DNA of 64,000 bases from NCBI RefSeq assembly GCF_015477355.1, contig NZ_JADLRJ010000001.1, positions 186,001 to 250,000 of the forward strand. The letters are read 5' to 3'. This document shows positions 16,727 to 24,807 of the stretch, piece after piece; position 1 is the first letter of the stretch; every line of letters begins with the position of its first letter. Under the pieces are notes generated by a model. It saw only the letters and a list, made by a program, of their open reading frames with translations. It made no database searches and was not told the origin of the DNA. The translations under genes and the position numbers were made by a program. This stretch comes from Nocardia blacklockiae. GTDB taxonomy: Bacteria > Actinomycetota > Actinomycetes > Mycobacteriales > Mycobacteriaceae.

Positions 16727-17431
16727 TCAGGTGGCGCTGCGGCCGTGGGTGAGGCCGTGGGCGCAGAAGGTCCAGACCTCGTCGGCGGTGATGGGGTGGG
16801 CCTCGGACTCGGTCGCCGAGGGCTGGGCGATGAACATGACGGTCTGCATGGTGAGCGCGGCCAGGCGGCGGGGGTTGGCCTCGCCGGTGAGCCGGCCCGC
16901 GTGATGGGCTTCCGTGAGCAGCTCGGTGAACAGTGCGAACAGCGACGCGTGCGCGAGCCGGATCTGCGCCGGGTGCGAACTCAGCAGTTGCGGCGCGAAC
17001 TCGGTGAACAGCGGGCGGCGCGCGTGCGGGTCGGGCCGGCACAGCTGGAAAAGCAGCTCCACCGCGGTGCGAACCTTGTCCAGCGGATGCACGTTGTTGG
17101 CGGTGGCGGCCCGGATCTGGTCGGTCGTGCGCCCCAGTGCGTCCTCGTAGAGTGCCAGCAGCAGATCGTGTTTGCCGTCGAATTGCAGGTAGAAGCTGCG
17201 CAGCGACTGCCGGGACCGGTCGACCACCTCCTGCACGGTGAAATCGGTGCTGCCCTTCTCGGTGATGATGGCCTGCGCCGCGTCCAGGAAGCGCTGCACC
17301 CGCTGCCCGGCTCGCGCTTTCGCCGAGCGCAGCGAACGTTCCACGGCGCGTTGTTTCCACGCGGGAAGTTGTCCGGGGTCGTCGGCCGGGGACCGGTCCG
17401 CGTCCGGCGGCATGTCGTCGGGGTCGGTCAT
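16727..17431 (-). CDS. TetR-family transcriptional regulator
   Basis: 234 aa. The N-terminal ~50 residues are charged, then a TetR DNA-binding domain follows: AQAIITEKGSTDFTVQEVV, with the helix-turn-helix ending DRSRQSLRSFYLQFDGKHDLL (read as two adjacent segments). The C-terminal ligand domain is helical. Its ATG overlaps the ferredoxin stop (ATGA), so it is cotranscribed with the NuoF-like reductase and ferredoxin and perhaps with the TetX-like gene. It differs from the TetR at 41385. Confidence 0.83.
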   Translation of the reverse strand: MTDPDDMPPDADRSPADDPGQLPAWKQRAVERSLRSAKARAGQRVQRFLDAAQAIITEKGSTDFTVQEVVDRSRQSLRSFYLQFDGKHDLLLALYEDALGRTTDQIRAATANNVHPLDKVRTAVELLFQLCRPDPHARRPLFTEFAPQLLSSHPAQIRLAHASLFALFTELLTEAHHAGRLTGEANPRRLAALTMQTVMFIAQPSATESEAHPITADEVWTFCAHGLTHGRSAT

Positions 17432-17688
17432 CGGCCCGGCTCCGCGGCGGGTGCGGTCTCCGTGGGAGCCGTTGCGGCAGTGCCGTTTTCGTGGTCGGAG
17501 AGCACGGTGATGGCGTGCACGGGGCAGTCGAGCAGCGCGCGCATGACGCTGTCGCGGTCGGCGGGGGCGACCGTGCGGTCGCCCTCCGCCGTCGCGTAAC
17601 CCCAGTCGTCGAGGGAGAAGTGGCGGGGCGCGTGCCGGGCGCAGAGGCCGAACCCGTCGCACAGCGTCCGGTCGAGTCGGATTCTCAC
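17428..17688 (-). CDS. 3Fe-4S type ferredoxin
   Basis: 86 aa. Cluster ligands are Cys10 and Cys16 (CDGFGLC) and the Cys of DCPVHAI near residue 58, the three-cysteine pattern of ferredoxins serving actinobacterial P450s. The usual His after the first Cys is Phe. A Thr/Ala-rich tail follows. The GTG start overlaps the reductase stop (GTGA) and the stop overlaps the TetR start, so the three genes are tightly coupled. It probably carries electrons from the adjacent NuoF-like reductase to a P450 or oxygenase in this locus. Confidence 0.83.
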   Translation of the reverse strand: MRIRLDRTLCDGFGLCARHAPRHFSLDDWGYATAEGDRTVAPADRDSVMRALLDCPVHAITVLSDHENGTAATAPTETAPAAEPGR

Positions 17689-19028
17689 GAGACCGTCACC
17701 GCCTGTGCGTCGAAGGGCCGTTCGGCCACGTGGATGCCCCGGGCGCAGGTCGCGCAGCCGCCGGACAGGTGCGCGGCGACGGCGTCGGGGAAGCGGGCGA
17801 GCAGTGTGGCGGCGGCATTGGCCGCGCCGTCGAGGGTGCCGCACGCGCCGCGCCCGCGCAGGACCACCGACCAGCGCCGCAACCGGTCGATGTCCGCGGT
17901 CGCGGCCTGCCCGTCGCGCAAGGCGAGCGCCGCCGCGGCCATGGCGGCCGTGCCGTTGAAGCATGAGCCGCACTGCCCGGCGTTCTCGCGGTCGAAATAG
18001 CTCAGCACGCCCGCCGCCACGGCCACCGGGCATTCGCGGGTGATCAAGGAGAACGCGCCGCAGCCCAGGCCGCCGCCGAGGCCGCGCATCGACGCGTGGT
18101 CCAGGGTGGCGTCCAGGATCGTACGGTCGACCATGCCCGCGAAATAGCCGCCGGTGAGCGCGCCGCGCACGGCGTCGGCCGGGATACCGTGCAGCGCAAG
18201 CAGTTCCGTGAACGGGGTGCCGTGCGGCAGTTCGTAGAGCGCCGCCGGACGGTCGCCGCCGGTGATCGTGGCGAGGAAGGTGCCGGGGGAGGCGTCGGTG
18301 CCGACCGCGCGGAAGGCGGCCCCGCCGTGGCGGTGCACGTAGGGAAGGTGCGCCAGCGTCTCCACGTTGCTCACCACCGTCGGCAGTCCGCCCACGCCCT
18401 GTTCGAACGGGCGCGGCGGCTTGTCGGAGGGTTTCGCGGGGCCGCCGTCGATCGCGCGGACGGCGGCGGTCTCCTCGCCCGCGACGTAACCCGCTGCGAC
18501 GGTGACGAGTTCGACGGTGAGGCCGGTGCTCCCGGCGGTGTCCAGTTCGACGGTGAGGCCGGTGCTCCCGGCGGCGTCGAGTTCGGTGAGCGCGGCGTCG
18601 ACCCGGCGCGCGGATTCCGGATCCGAGACGTACACGTAGGCCCGGCGCGCGCCGACGATCGCCGCCGCCAGGCGCAAGCCGTCCAGCACCAGGTGCGGTC
18701 GGCGGCGCAACAACCACTTGTCCTTCACCGAAGCCGGTTCGCCCTCTTCACCATTGGCGACGACGACGGTCTCCCGACCCCGCCGGTGGGCCTCGCGCAC
18801 GGTGCTCAGCTTCACCGCGATCGGGAACGCCGCGCCGCCGCGCCCCAGCAGCCCGCTGTGCCGCACCTCGCTCGACAACGTCTCGACATCCCCCAGCGGC
18901 GCGTACCCACCCGCACCCCGATACGCGCCCAGGTCCTCCACCTCCCCGACCTCCCGCAGCAGCCGCGGTTCACACCCGGGCAGCACACCCACGGTCAGCG
19001 CCCCGAACGGCTCGAAAGTCTCTTGCAT
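17685..19028 (-). CDS. NuoF-like NADH dehydrogenase (flavin and Fe-S) acting as ferredoxin reductase
   Basis: 447 aa with the NuoF/HoxF layout: SGLLGRGGAAFP (58-69, FMN/NADH site), VVVANGEEGEPASVKDK (88-104), an SLBB-like segment, and the iron-sulfur region GQCGSCFNGT (351-360) with Cys353, Cys356 and Cys396. The third Cys of the classic CxxCxxC cluster motif is Gly359. Cys425 and Cys428 near the C-terminus may be extra ligands. Complex I partners are absent; the overlapping ferredoxin suggests a stand-alone NADH:ferredoxin reductase. Residues about 151-174 contain a tandem 12-residue duplication. The ATG at 19028 follows a 24-bp repeat array that is open in this frame but has no start codon. 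Confidence 0.78.
   Translation of the reverse strand: MQETFEPFGALTVGVLPGCEPRLLREVGEVEDLGAYRGAGGYAPLGDVETLSSEVRHSGLLGRGGAAFPIAVKLSTVREAHRRGRETVVVANGEEGEPASVKDKWLLRRRPHLVLDGLRLAAAIVGARRAYVYVSDPESARRVDAALTELDAAGSTGLTVELDTAGSTGLTVELVTVAAGYVAGEETAAVRAIDGGPAKPSDKPPRPFEQGVGGLPTVVSNVETLAHLPYVHRHGGAAFRAVGTDASPGTFLATITGGDRPAALYELPHGTPFTELLALHGIPADAVRGALTGGYFAGMVDRTILDATLDHASMRGLGGGLGCGAFSLITRECPVAVAAGVLSYFDRENAGQCGSCFNGTAAMAAAALALRDGQAATADIDRLRRWSVVLRGRGACGTLDGAANAAATLLARFPDAVAAHLSGGCATCARGIHVAERPFDAQAVTVS
18508..18579. repeat. 36-bp in-frame tandem duplication inside the NuoF-like gene
   Basis: Two nearly identical 36-bp copies (18508-18543 and 18544-18579) differ at only one or two bases. They encode two adjacent 12-residue blocks containing AGSTGLTVEL. 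The near identity implies a recent slippage event. Confidence 0.8.
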
Positions 19029-19075
19029 GACAACCTCTTTCGGCTCGATGACGGGGAGTTTCCGGGGGGAGATGG

Positions 19076-19100
19076 ATCCCGGCCGAAAGCGTGCCGGGAT
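19076..19100. repeat. GC-rich inverted repeat at the edge of the 24-bp array
   Basis: ATCCCGGC (19076-19083) pairs with GCCGGGAT (19093-19100) around a 9-nt loop, 48 bp before the NuoF-like ATG. Its GGATCCCGG core resembles the inverted repeat at 8850-8890. It may be a REP-like element or a 5'-UTR hairpin. Confidence 0.5.
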
Positions 19101-19326
19101 GACGAGGGTGGCGTGCGCCGGGCTGACGAGGGTGGCGTGTGCCGGGACGACGAGGGTGGCATGTGCCGGGATGACCGTGATGTCCTGTGCCCGGATGGCT
19201 GTGATGTCGCGCGCAGGGGCGGGGTTGATGTCGCGTGGCGGGACGCGGGTGGTGGCGCGCGGCCGAGTGTTGATGGTGGCGCGTGCCGGAACAGTGGTGG
19301 TGGCGGGTGGTGCCGTGGTGGCGGGG
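19087..19326. repeat. 24-bp tandem repeat array, ten units
   Basis: Ten contiguous 24-bp units run from 19087 to 19326 without losing phase. Units 1-4 are well conserved around GTGCCGGGATGACGAGGGTG; units 5-10 are increasingly degenerate but keep the GTG or ATG ending. The array fills the divergent region between the NuoF-like gene (start 19028) and the 19353 gene. Read on the - strand it gives octapeptides such as AHATLVSP, but that frame has no start codon. No other gene is supported in this 324-bp gap. Confidence 0.88.
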
Positions 19327-19352
19327 GAGGGCTGCGCGCTACGCTGGCGATC

Positions 19353-19826
19353 ATGAGAACGGCGGTGGTGCGGATCGATGTGGATCCGGCCGGCGAACTG
19401 AGTGTGGCGCGGCTGACGCAGGGGGTGGCGGTGCTGCGGGAGGGGGCCGGGGCGCTGGGGGCCGAGGTGCTCGACAACTATGTGGCGGGGCGGCCGCCGC
19501 ATCGGCGCGAGGTCCAATTGCTGGTCGGCACAGCCGATCCCGAGGCCACCGTGGGCGCGGCGGTGCGGTTGTGCGCCGAGGCTTTCGGCACCGAGCCGGT
19601 GCCCGGGGTGCTGACCTACGTCAGCCGCGGCACCGACGACGACGCGCACGGCGTGCTCGCGGGCTTCGGGCTCAGCGGGGAGGTGGCGCGGGAGCCGGGC
19701 CCCGACGGTTTCGACATCGTGCACGTCACGCTGCCCGAGGCGGCGCTGGCGCGCGTCCCGGAGAGCCGCGTCCACACCGCCCTGGAGGCCTCCCTGAACT
19801 GCGAGGTCCGCATCCGCACCCGATAG
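19353..19826 (+). CDS. Hypothetical protein
   Basis: 157 aa, family not recognised. It is predicted soluble, with a mixed alpha/beta look: an opening strand AVVRIDVDPAGELSV, a central REVQLLVGTADPEATVG segment and a C-terminal region ending NCEVRIRTR. No catalytic motif is evident. The ATG at 19353 begins directly after the 24-bp repeat array, and the only ribosome-site-like sequence is GGGGGAGGG about 25 nt upstream, so translation initiation may be leaderless. It is isolated on the + strand between two - strand operons. Confidence 0.6.
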   Translation: MRTAVVRIDVDPAGELSVARLTQGVAVLREGAGALGAEVLDNYVAGRPPHRREVQLLVGTADPEATVGAAVRLCAEAFGTEPVPGVLTYVSRGTDDDAHGVLAGFGLSGEVAREPGPDGFDIVHVTLPEAALARVPESRVHTALEASLNCEVRIRTR

Positions 19827-19858
19827 CGGACGCGGCCCCGGTGGCGGATGGCCGTCCA

Positions 19859-20725
19859 TCAGCTGTCCAGGAACGACAGGATGGCCGGGGCGGCCAGCAC
19901 CCAGGTCTCGAAAAGGTTGTAGTGCTTCACTTTTCCCGACCCCCGCTCCTCGACGGCCCGCTCCCAGGCGTCCTCGGGCCACGGCGGATCGATCAGCGTC
20001 GAGCCCGCGATCAGGCAGCTCACCTCGAGCGAGGTGCGCTTCGGATGGTCGATGTCGTGCTCGCCGCCGCGAATGATCAAGGTGGGCACCCGGATTCGGT
20101 CGAACAGCTCGTCGTCCACGCCCGGAATGGTCTGCCCGGGCTTGGGCACGTAGGCGTTGAGCCACCGCAGCGACAACTTCACGAACTCGTCGCGGTCCAG
20201 CTCGAGCAGCCGCTGCTTGTTGCGGGGGTTGCGCTCCACCGCCTCCCGCCATTCCCGCATCCGCAACAGTCCCGCGCTGCCACCGCCGCGCATGGCCTGG
20301 AGACTCGGAAGCACGTAGTACGCACCGAGATTGAACATGCCGTAGACGCCGCCGACGATGTTCCACAGCACCAGTTTGGTGACCCGCTCGGGGTAGAGGA
20401 TCGCGGTCAGTATCGAGTCGCGCGCCCCGCCGGAACCGCCCGCCAGCACGCAGGGCCCGGCGTCGAGCGCGGTGAGCAGGCCGTCCAGCGTCTCGGCCCG
20501 CATGTGCGATTCGGTCTGCCCGTAGAACTGCACATCCGACGCGCCGCAGTTGGGCCGGTCCCACAGCAGCACCCGGTACCCGCCCGCGACGATCGCCTCG
20601 GCCAGCGGCCGCAGCCCCGGCACGTCCATGCCGAATCGTCCGCCCGGCGTCAGGACCACGAGTTCGCCGGTGGCACCGAGGATTTCGTAGCCGACCTCGC
20701 CGCCGTTCACCGCCACGGTGGGCAT
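19859..20725 (-). CDS. Alpha/beta hydrolase
   Basis: 288 aa alpha/beta-hydrolase-fold enzyme. The nucleophile elbow is AGGSGGA with Ser98, preceded by LLWDRPNCGASD. The acid is likely in the RGGEHDIDHP segment; the His is probably in VKHYNLFET, though this C-terminal region is atypical. The ATG at 20725 has AGGAAGGAAG upstream. It is the last gene of the six-gene - strand operon that begins with the SDR at 25670. The substrate is unknown; ester, lactone or C-C bond hydrolysis is possible. Confidence 0.8.
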   Translation of the reverse strand: MPTVAVNGGEVGYEILGATGELVVLTPGGRFGMDVPGLRPLAEAIVAGGYRVLLWDRPNCGASDVQFYGQTESHMRAETLDGLLTALDAGPCVLAGGSGGARDSILTAILYPERVTKLVLWNIVGGVYGMFNLGAYYVLPSLQAMRGGGSAGLLRMREWREAVERNPRNKQRLLELDRDEFVKLSLRWLNAYVPKPGQTIPGVDDELFDRIRVPTLIIRGGEHDIDHPKRTSLEVSCLIAGSTLIDPPWPEDAWERAVEERGSGKVKHYNLFETWVLAAPAILSFLDS

Positions 20726-20759
20726 GCGACTTCCTTCCTGCTCTCCATGCCGGCGCGTC

Positions 20760-21149
20760 TCAGGCCAGCACGACGACGGAGTCACCCACGACCCGCACCG
20801 GATAGGTGCGAATGCTCCACTCGGGCTTCACCGCGGTGGTCCCGGTCGCCAGCTCGAATCCCCACTGGTGCCACGGGCAGTAGACGAACTCCTGATCGCG
20901 CACCATCACCTGGTCGCCCGGCACCGACTCGTCGACGACGGTCCGGCCCCGCGCGCGCCCGGCGCACAGCGGCCCGCCTTCGTGCGGGCAGTAGTTCGCG
21001 ATGGCGTAGAACGTGCCGTGGACGTTGTAGACGCCGACGCCGTGCCGCCCGATCGGCACGACTTTCGAAGTGCCGGGTGGGATCTCGTCGACCGTCGCCA
21101 CCACGTGCTCGCGGCCCTGGGCGAGCCGCGGCTGGTCGGAGTCGGCCAT
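20760..21149 (-). CDS. Rieske [2Fe-2S] protein
   Basis: 129 aa, single Rieske domain with both ligand boxes: Cys54-x-His56 (NYCPHEGG) and Cys91-x2-His94 (VYCPWHQWGF). The size fits a soluble Rieske ferredoxin. There is no ring-hydroxylating oxygenase alpha subunit in the window, so its partner may be a P450 or an enzyme elsewhere; such stand-alone Rieske proteins also occur beside amidohydrolases in actinobacterial catabolic operons. Its ATG overlaps the stop of the upstream amidohydrolase (ATGA). Confidence 0.87.
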   Translation of the reverse strand: MADSDQPRLAQGREHVVATVDEIPPGTSKVVPIGRHGVGVYNVHGTFYAIANYCPHEGGPLCAGRARGRTVVDESVPGDQVMVRDQEFVYCPWHQWGFELATGTTAVKPEWSIRTYPVRVVGDSVVVLA

Positions 21150-22294
21150 CACAGCACCCGTCGCTGGCCGTCGACGGCGGGCACCGACTCCGGCAGGTGG
21201 TAGGTCTCGATCCCGTTCAGGTACATGACCCGGTCGCGGGCGTACGGCGGCAGGTGTTTGACCAGCCAGCGCGGATCGTCGAAGGTCCAGTGCGGGTAGT
21301 CCGAGGAGTACAGCAGGATCCGCTCGGCCGACATCCACTCGAACGCGCGGGTGAGTTCCGTCTTGTCCTCGGGATAGTCCAGGGGCTGGGTGGTGAACCG
21401 AATGTGCTCCTCGACGTACTCCGAGGGCTTGCGCCGGATCCCGGTGAACGACGAACGCGCCGCGTAGATGGCGTCCATCCGCCACATCAGCGGCAGGATC
21501 CAGGTGAACGCGTGCTCCACGAACACGATTCGCAGCGCCGGGAACCGGTCGAACACGCCGTCGAAGATCAGGCTCATGATCTGGTTCGCCGCCAGCAGCG
21601 AGTAGGTGACCATGAAATCATGGTTGTAGCTGGGGAATCCGACCGGCGGCATGGGCATCGTCTCGTACGCGCCGCGGCCCAGGTGACAGCTCACCACGAG
21701 ATCGTGCTTGGTGGCGGCCGCCCAGATCGGATCGTACTTCGGGTCGCCCCACGCCGGTCGCGGCTCGGCCTTGATCAGGATCTGCGCCATGAACGGATGC
21801 CCGGCCCACTCCTCGATCTGGCGCACCGCGCCCTGCGGGTCGTCGACCGCCGCGCAGATCGACCCGCGCCACCGCTGATGCCAGTTGTTCTTCGAGTCCA
21901 GCCAGTGGGCGGCCAGCCAGTGGTTGATGCCCGTGGCCATCGCCTGGGTGGCCTCGGGCAGCCGCGTCGCCTTCACCGTCGGCTCCAGGATCGCGATGTC
22001 CGACCCGGCCTCGACGATCAGCTGCCGGAACGCGAGTTCCGGGTCGCTGCCGGGGAATTCGCCGCCGTCGGGGAAGGCGTCGGCGCGCATGGCGTAGGTG
22101 TGCGCGTAGTCGGGGGCGTCGTAGATGATCGTGTCGCCGACCCGGTGGCTGAGGAAGTAGCTGCTCCGAAACGGTTCGGGGAGGTACTCCACGAGTTCCC
22201 CGCGCCGCGGTACGGGGTGCACGTCCGAGTCGACCACCCGGACGGCGACCTGCTCGGGTGCCGGGGCGCGATGGTGCCGGTGTGCCAGCGTCAT
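21149..22294 (-). CDS. ACMSD-like amidohydrolase (amidohydrolase_2 family)
   Basis: 381 aa TIM-barrel metal hydrolase or decarboxylase. Expected metal and active-site groups are present: VDSDVHPVP (Asp22, Asp24, His26), SCHLGRG (His204), VEHAFTW (Glu260, His261) and YSSDYPHW (Asp332, His335). Relatives include ACMS decarboxylase, gamma-resorcylate decarboxylase and 5-carboxyvanillate decarboxylase, so decarboxylation or hydrolysis of a ring-cleavage product is a reasonable inference. It is followed by a Rieske protein and preceded by a second, divergent copy of the same family. Confidence 0.82.
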   Translation of the reverse strand: MTLAHRHHRAPAPEQVAVRVVDSDVHPVPRRGELVEYLPEPFRSSYFLSHRVGDTIIYDAPDYAHTYAMRADAFPDGGEFPGSDPELAFRQLIVEAGSDIAILEPTVKATRLPEATQAMATGINHWLAAHWLDSKNNWHQRWRGSICAAVDDPQGAVRQIEEWAGHPFMAQILIKAEPRPAWGDPKYDPIWAAATKHDLVVSCHLGRGAYETMPMPPVGFPSYNHDFMVTYSLLAANQIMSLIFDGVFDRFPALRIVFVEHAFTWILPLMWRMDAIYAARSSFTGIRRKPSEYVEEHIRFTTQPLDYPEDKTELTRAFEWMSAERILLYSSDYPHWTFDDPRWLVKHLPPYARDRVMYLNGIETYHLPESVPAVDGQRRVL

Positions 22295-22329
22295 GGTCGT
22301 CTCCCTCCGATGGACGAGTGGGCTCTCGG

Positions 22330-23424
22330 CTAGGCGGTGGCTACGACGGGAATGTCGATGCCGTAGAGCCGGGAAGCGTTGCGCCAGAGCAATTTCTCGC
22401 GCTGCTCGGCGGTGAGCGCGGACGGCAGCGCGGCGGCGTCGCCGCCATGCCGGTGCGGATAGCTGGAACCGAACATCACCATGTCCTCCTTGCCGGTGAA
22501 ACCCAGCCACTCGGAGGCGAATTCGGTGTCGCCGGGCCCGTCGAGGCCGCCCTGCACGAAATACACGTGGCCCGGCAGGTAGTCGCTGGGCATGCGCGGC
22601 GCCCACGGCGTCTGTTCCAGATGCGGCCGGCCGAAGGTGTCCATCCGCCAGGTGAACGGCGTGAGGAAATCCGCCGCGCCGTCGGCCCACACGAATCTCA
22701 GCTCGGGCAGCCGCTCGAACACGCCCTCGGCGATCATGTTCATCAGGTGATAGACGTAGTTCAGCGACATGAACCCGAGGTACTGCTCATAGGTGCGGGT
22801 GTGGCCGGACGGTGTGGGCGGGAAGGCGATGCTCTCCCCGGTTTCGATGTGCGCGGCCACCGGCAGCCCGGCTTCCGCCGCCGCCTCCCACAGCGGCCAG
22901 AACTGCGGCTTGCCGTAGAGTTCCCGCGACTGCAACGGCACCCCGACCTGTACGACGCCGGGATGGCTTGCGTACCTGCGGATTTCGCGCAGCGCACCCG
23001 GGATGTCCTCCGGGTTGACCCGGATCGTGCCCCGGTAGCGGGCCGCGAACCGGTTCGACTCCAGCCACCGCGAGACCATCATCTCGTTGTGCGCGGCCAG
23101 CATCGCCGTGGTCAGGTGCCGGTCCGGCAGGATGCCGCGCGTCATCGGATGCAGCACCGCCACGTCCACGCCGCGCTCCACGAACAGCTGCTCGCCGACG
23201 AATTCGGGATCCGAGCCCGGATACCCCTTGTCTTGGCCGCGCTCGCTCGGCCCGCGGGTGCCCTCGGCGTACTCCCCGCCCGGTGCGCCGTACCAATCCA
23301 TCTCGACGTCCGGGATGCCGCGGCTGGCGAACGGCTCGCGCAGGAAGCCGCGCATGTCCCGGTTCGAGGTGAAGAAGATGTGCACGCTGGCGTCGATGAG
23401 CGGGGTGCCGGTGGCGTCGGCCAT
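22330..23424 (-). CDS. Divergent ACMSD-like amidohydrolase lacking canonical metal residues
   Basis: 364 aa, same fold and order as the downstream neighbour. The equivalent positions read DASVHIFF (His15), AAHIETGES (His192), WADGAADF in place of VEHAFTW, and FGSSYPHR in place of YSSDYPHW. The catalytic Asp is therefore Ser321 and the Glu-His pair is lost. It may be a non-catalytic partner in a heterodimer or have an altered reaction. Its ATG overlaps the P450 stop (ATGA), so it is translated with it. Confidence 0.78.
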   Translation of the reverse strand: MADATGTPLIDASVHIFFTSNRDMRGFLREPFASRGIPDVEMDWYGAPGGEYAEGTRGPSERGQDKGYPGSDPEFVGEQLFVERGVDVAVLHPMTRGILPDRHLTTAMLAAHNEMMVSRWLESNRFAARYRGTIRVNPEDIPGALREIRRYASHPGVVQVGVPLQSRELYGKPQFWPLWEAAAEAGLPVAAHIETGESIAFPPTPSGHTRTYEQYLGFMSLNYVYHLMNMIAEGVFERLPELRFVWADGAADFLTPFTWRMDTFGRPHLEQTPWAPRMPSDYLPGHVYFVQGGLDGPGDTEFASEWLGFTGKEDMVMFGSSYPHRHGGDAAALPSALTAEQREKLLWRNASRLYGIDIPVVATA

Positions 23425-24788
23425 CACTCGATCCGTGCCCGGTCGGGCCGCTCGGTCACCGGCGCGGCGAGTTCCTGCTTGTCGCAGATGCGTTGCAGCT
23501 TGTCGATGGTCTCCTCCAGCCCGGGGCCCAGCCGCGGGCCGGGGGTGAAGGTGGCGGGCAGCTTCCGCATGCCCTGGATGACGCCGATGGTCTCGTAGTG
23601 CACGGTGCCCTCGGGGTCGCAGCGGTAGTCGGGCATCCGGTCCAGCACGGCGGTGAGCATGGACTTGAACACCGTGCGCGCCACATTCGACCCGATGCAC
23701 CGGTGCACGCCGAGCCCGAAGCTGAAGTGCCGGTTGCCCCTTCGGTCCAGCACGACCTCGTTCGGGTCGGGGAAGACCTGCGGGTCCCGGTTGGCCATCG
23801 CCCACGACAACCACAGGCGCTCACCCTCTTCGAAGCGGGTGTTCACCAATTCCATGTCGGCGGAGATGGTTCGGCCGTCGCCCGGCGCGGGGGTGAAGTA
23901 GCGCAGGAACTCCTCGGTCGCGGAGTCGAGCAGGTGCTCGCGCTCCTCGCTCAGCAGTGCGCGCTGATCCGGGTGCTCCGACAGCCATTCCAGCGAGTGC
24001 GCGGTGAGCGCGGTGGTGGTGTCGAAGCCGCCGCCGATGATCAGGCCGAGCATGCCGAGTATCTCGAGGTCGGGTGCCGGCTCGCCGTCGATACGCAGCT
24101 TGACCAGCCCGTCCACCAGGCCGGGACGCGGATCGGCCTTGATCTCGATCAGGTTGTTGAGCAGGTCGAGACCCATCGCGCGGTGCATCTCCGCCACCCG
24201 CGGGGCGTCCGGCGAGTCCTCGGGGGTGTACACCGCCGCGTGCACCGGTTCGCTGTACATCGACCACTGCCGCATCGGTATTCCGAGCATGGCCAGGGTC
24301 AGCACGGCCGGGACGATATTGGCGAGGTCGTCCACGAAGTCGATGTGCCCGCTCTCGATCCTCTCGTCGAGGGCGGCGCGCACGATCTCGTCGATGACCG
24401 GCTCCCAGCGCCGGACCGCCGCGGGGGACAGGTAGGGGTTGATGGCCTGCCGATAGGTCCGGTGTTCCGGATCGTCCATCTCCAGGATGCCGCCCCGCAC
24501 CGCCTGCACCCGCTGGGCGGTGGGGATCGAAATACCCTTGTAGCCCTTGCGTTCTCCGCGCAGGTCGTGGTCGTTGGACACGTGCGGGCAGCGGGCGAGT
24601 TCGAACACCTCGGTGCTGCCCGCGGCGACCCAGTGCCCGCCGTAGGTGTCGCTCCAGGCGATCGGGCACTCGGCTTGCATCTCCTGGGTGATCTCCACGA
24701 ACCGGTGCCGGTATTCGGGCGTGTGCCGGTCGAAGTGGTACCGGTTCCGCTTGCGGTCCTGGTCGGCGCGTGCGTCGTCGATGCTCAC
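23424..24788 (-). CDS. Cytochrome P450
   Basis: 454 aa soluble bacterial P450. The heme-thiolate loop is FSFGLGVHRCIGSNVA (Cys near residue 381), the I-helix has GGFDTTTA and the ExxR is in EEFLRYF. The GTG start has GGGGGAAG upstream. No ferredoxin is directly adjacent; the ferredoxins at 17428 or 43362, or the Rieske protein, may serve it. The operon order SDR-P450-amidohydrolases suggests hydroxylation followed by alcohol oxidation of the same substrate. Confidence 0.88.
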   Translation of the reverse strand: MSIDDARADQDRKRNRYHFDRHTPEYRHRFVEITQEMQAECPIAWSDTYGGHWVAAGSTEVFELARCPHVSNDHDLRGERKGYKGISIPTAQRVQAVRGGILEMDDPEHRTYRQAINPYLSPAAVRRWEPVIDEIVRAALDERIESGHIDFVDDLANIVPAVLTLAMLGIPMRQWSMYSEPVHAAVYTPEDSPDAPRVAEMHRAMGLDLLNNLIEIKADPRPGLVDGLVKLRIDGEPAPDLEILGMLGLIIGGGFDTTTALTAHSLEWLSEHPDQRALLSEEREHLLDSATEEFLRYFTPAPGDGRTISADMELVNTRFEEGERLWLSWAMANRDPQVFPDPNEVVLDRRGNRHFSFGLGVHRCIGSNVARTVFKSMLTAVLDRMPDYRCDPEGTVHYETIGVIQGMRKLPATFTPGPRLGPGLEETIDKLQRICDKQELAAPVTERPDRARIE

Positions 24789-24807
24789 GATATTCTTCCC
24801 CCGGCGC

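Noticed and set aside
19029-19353. A coding extension of the NuoF-like protein through the 24-bp repeat
   Set aside because: The frame is open but contains no ATG, GTG or TTG start codon across the array.
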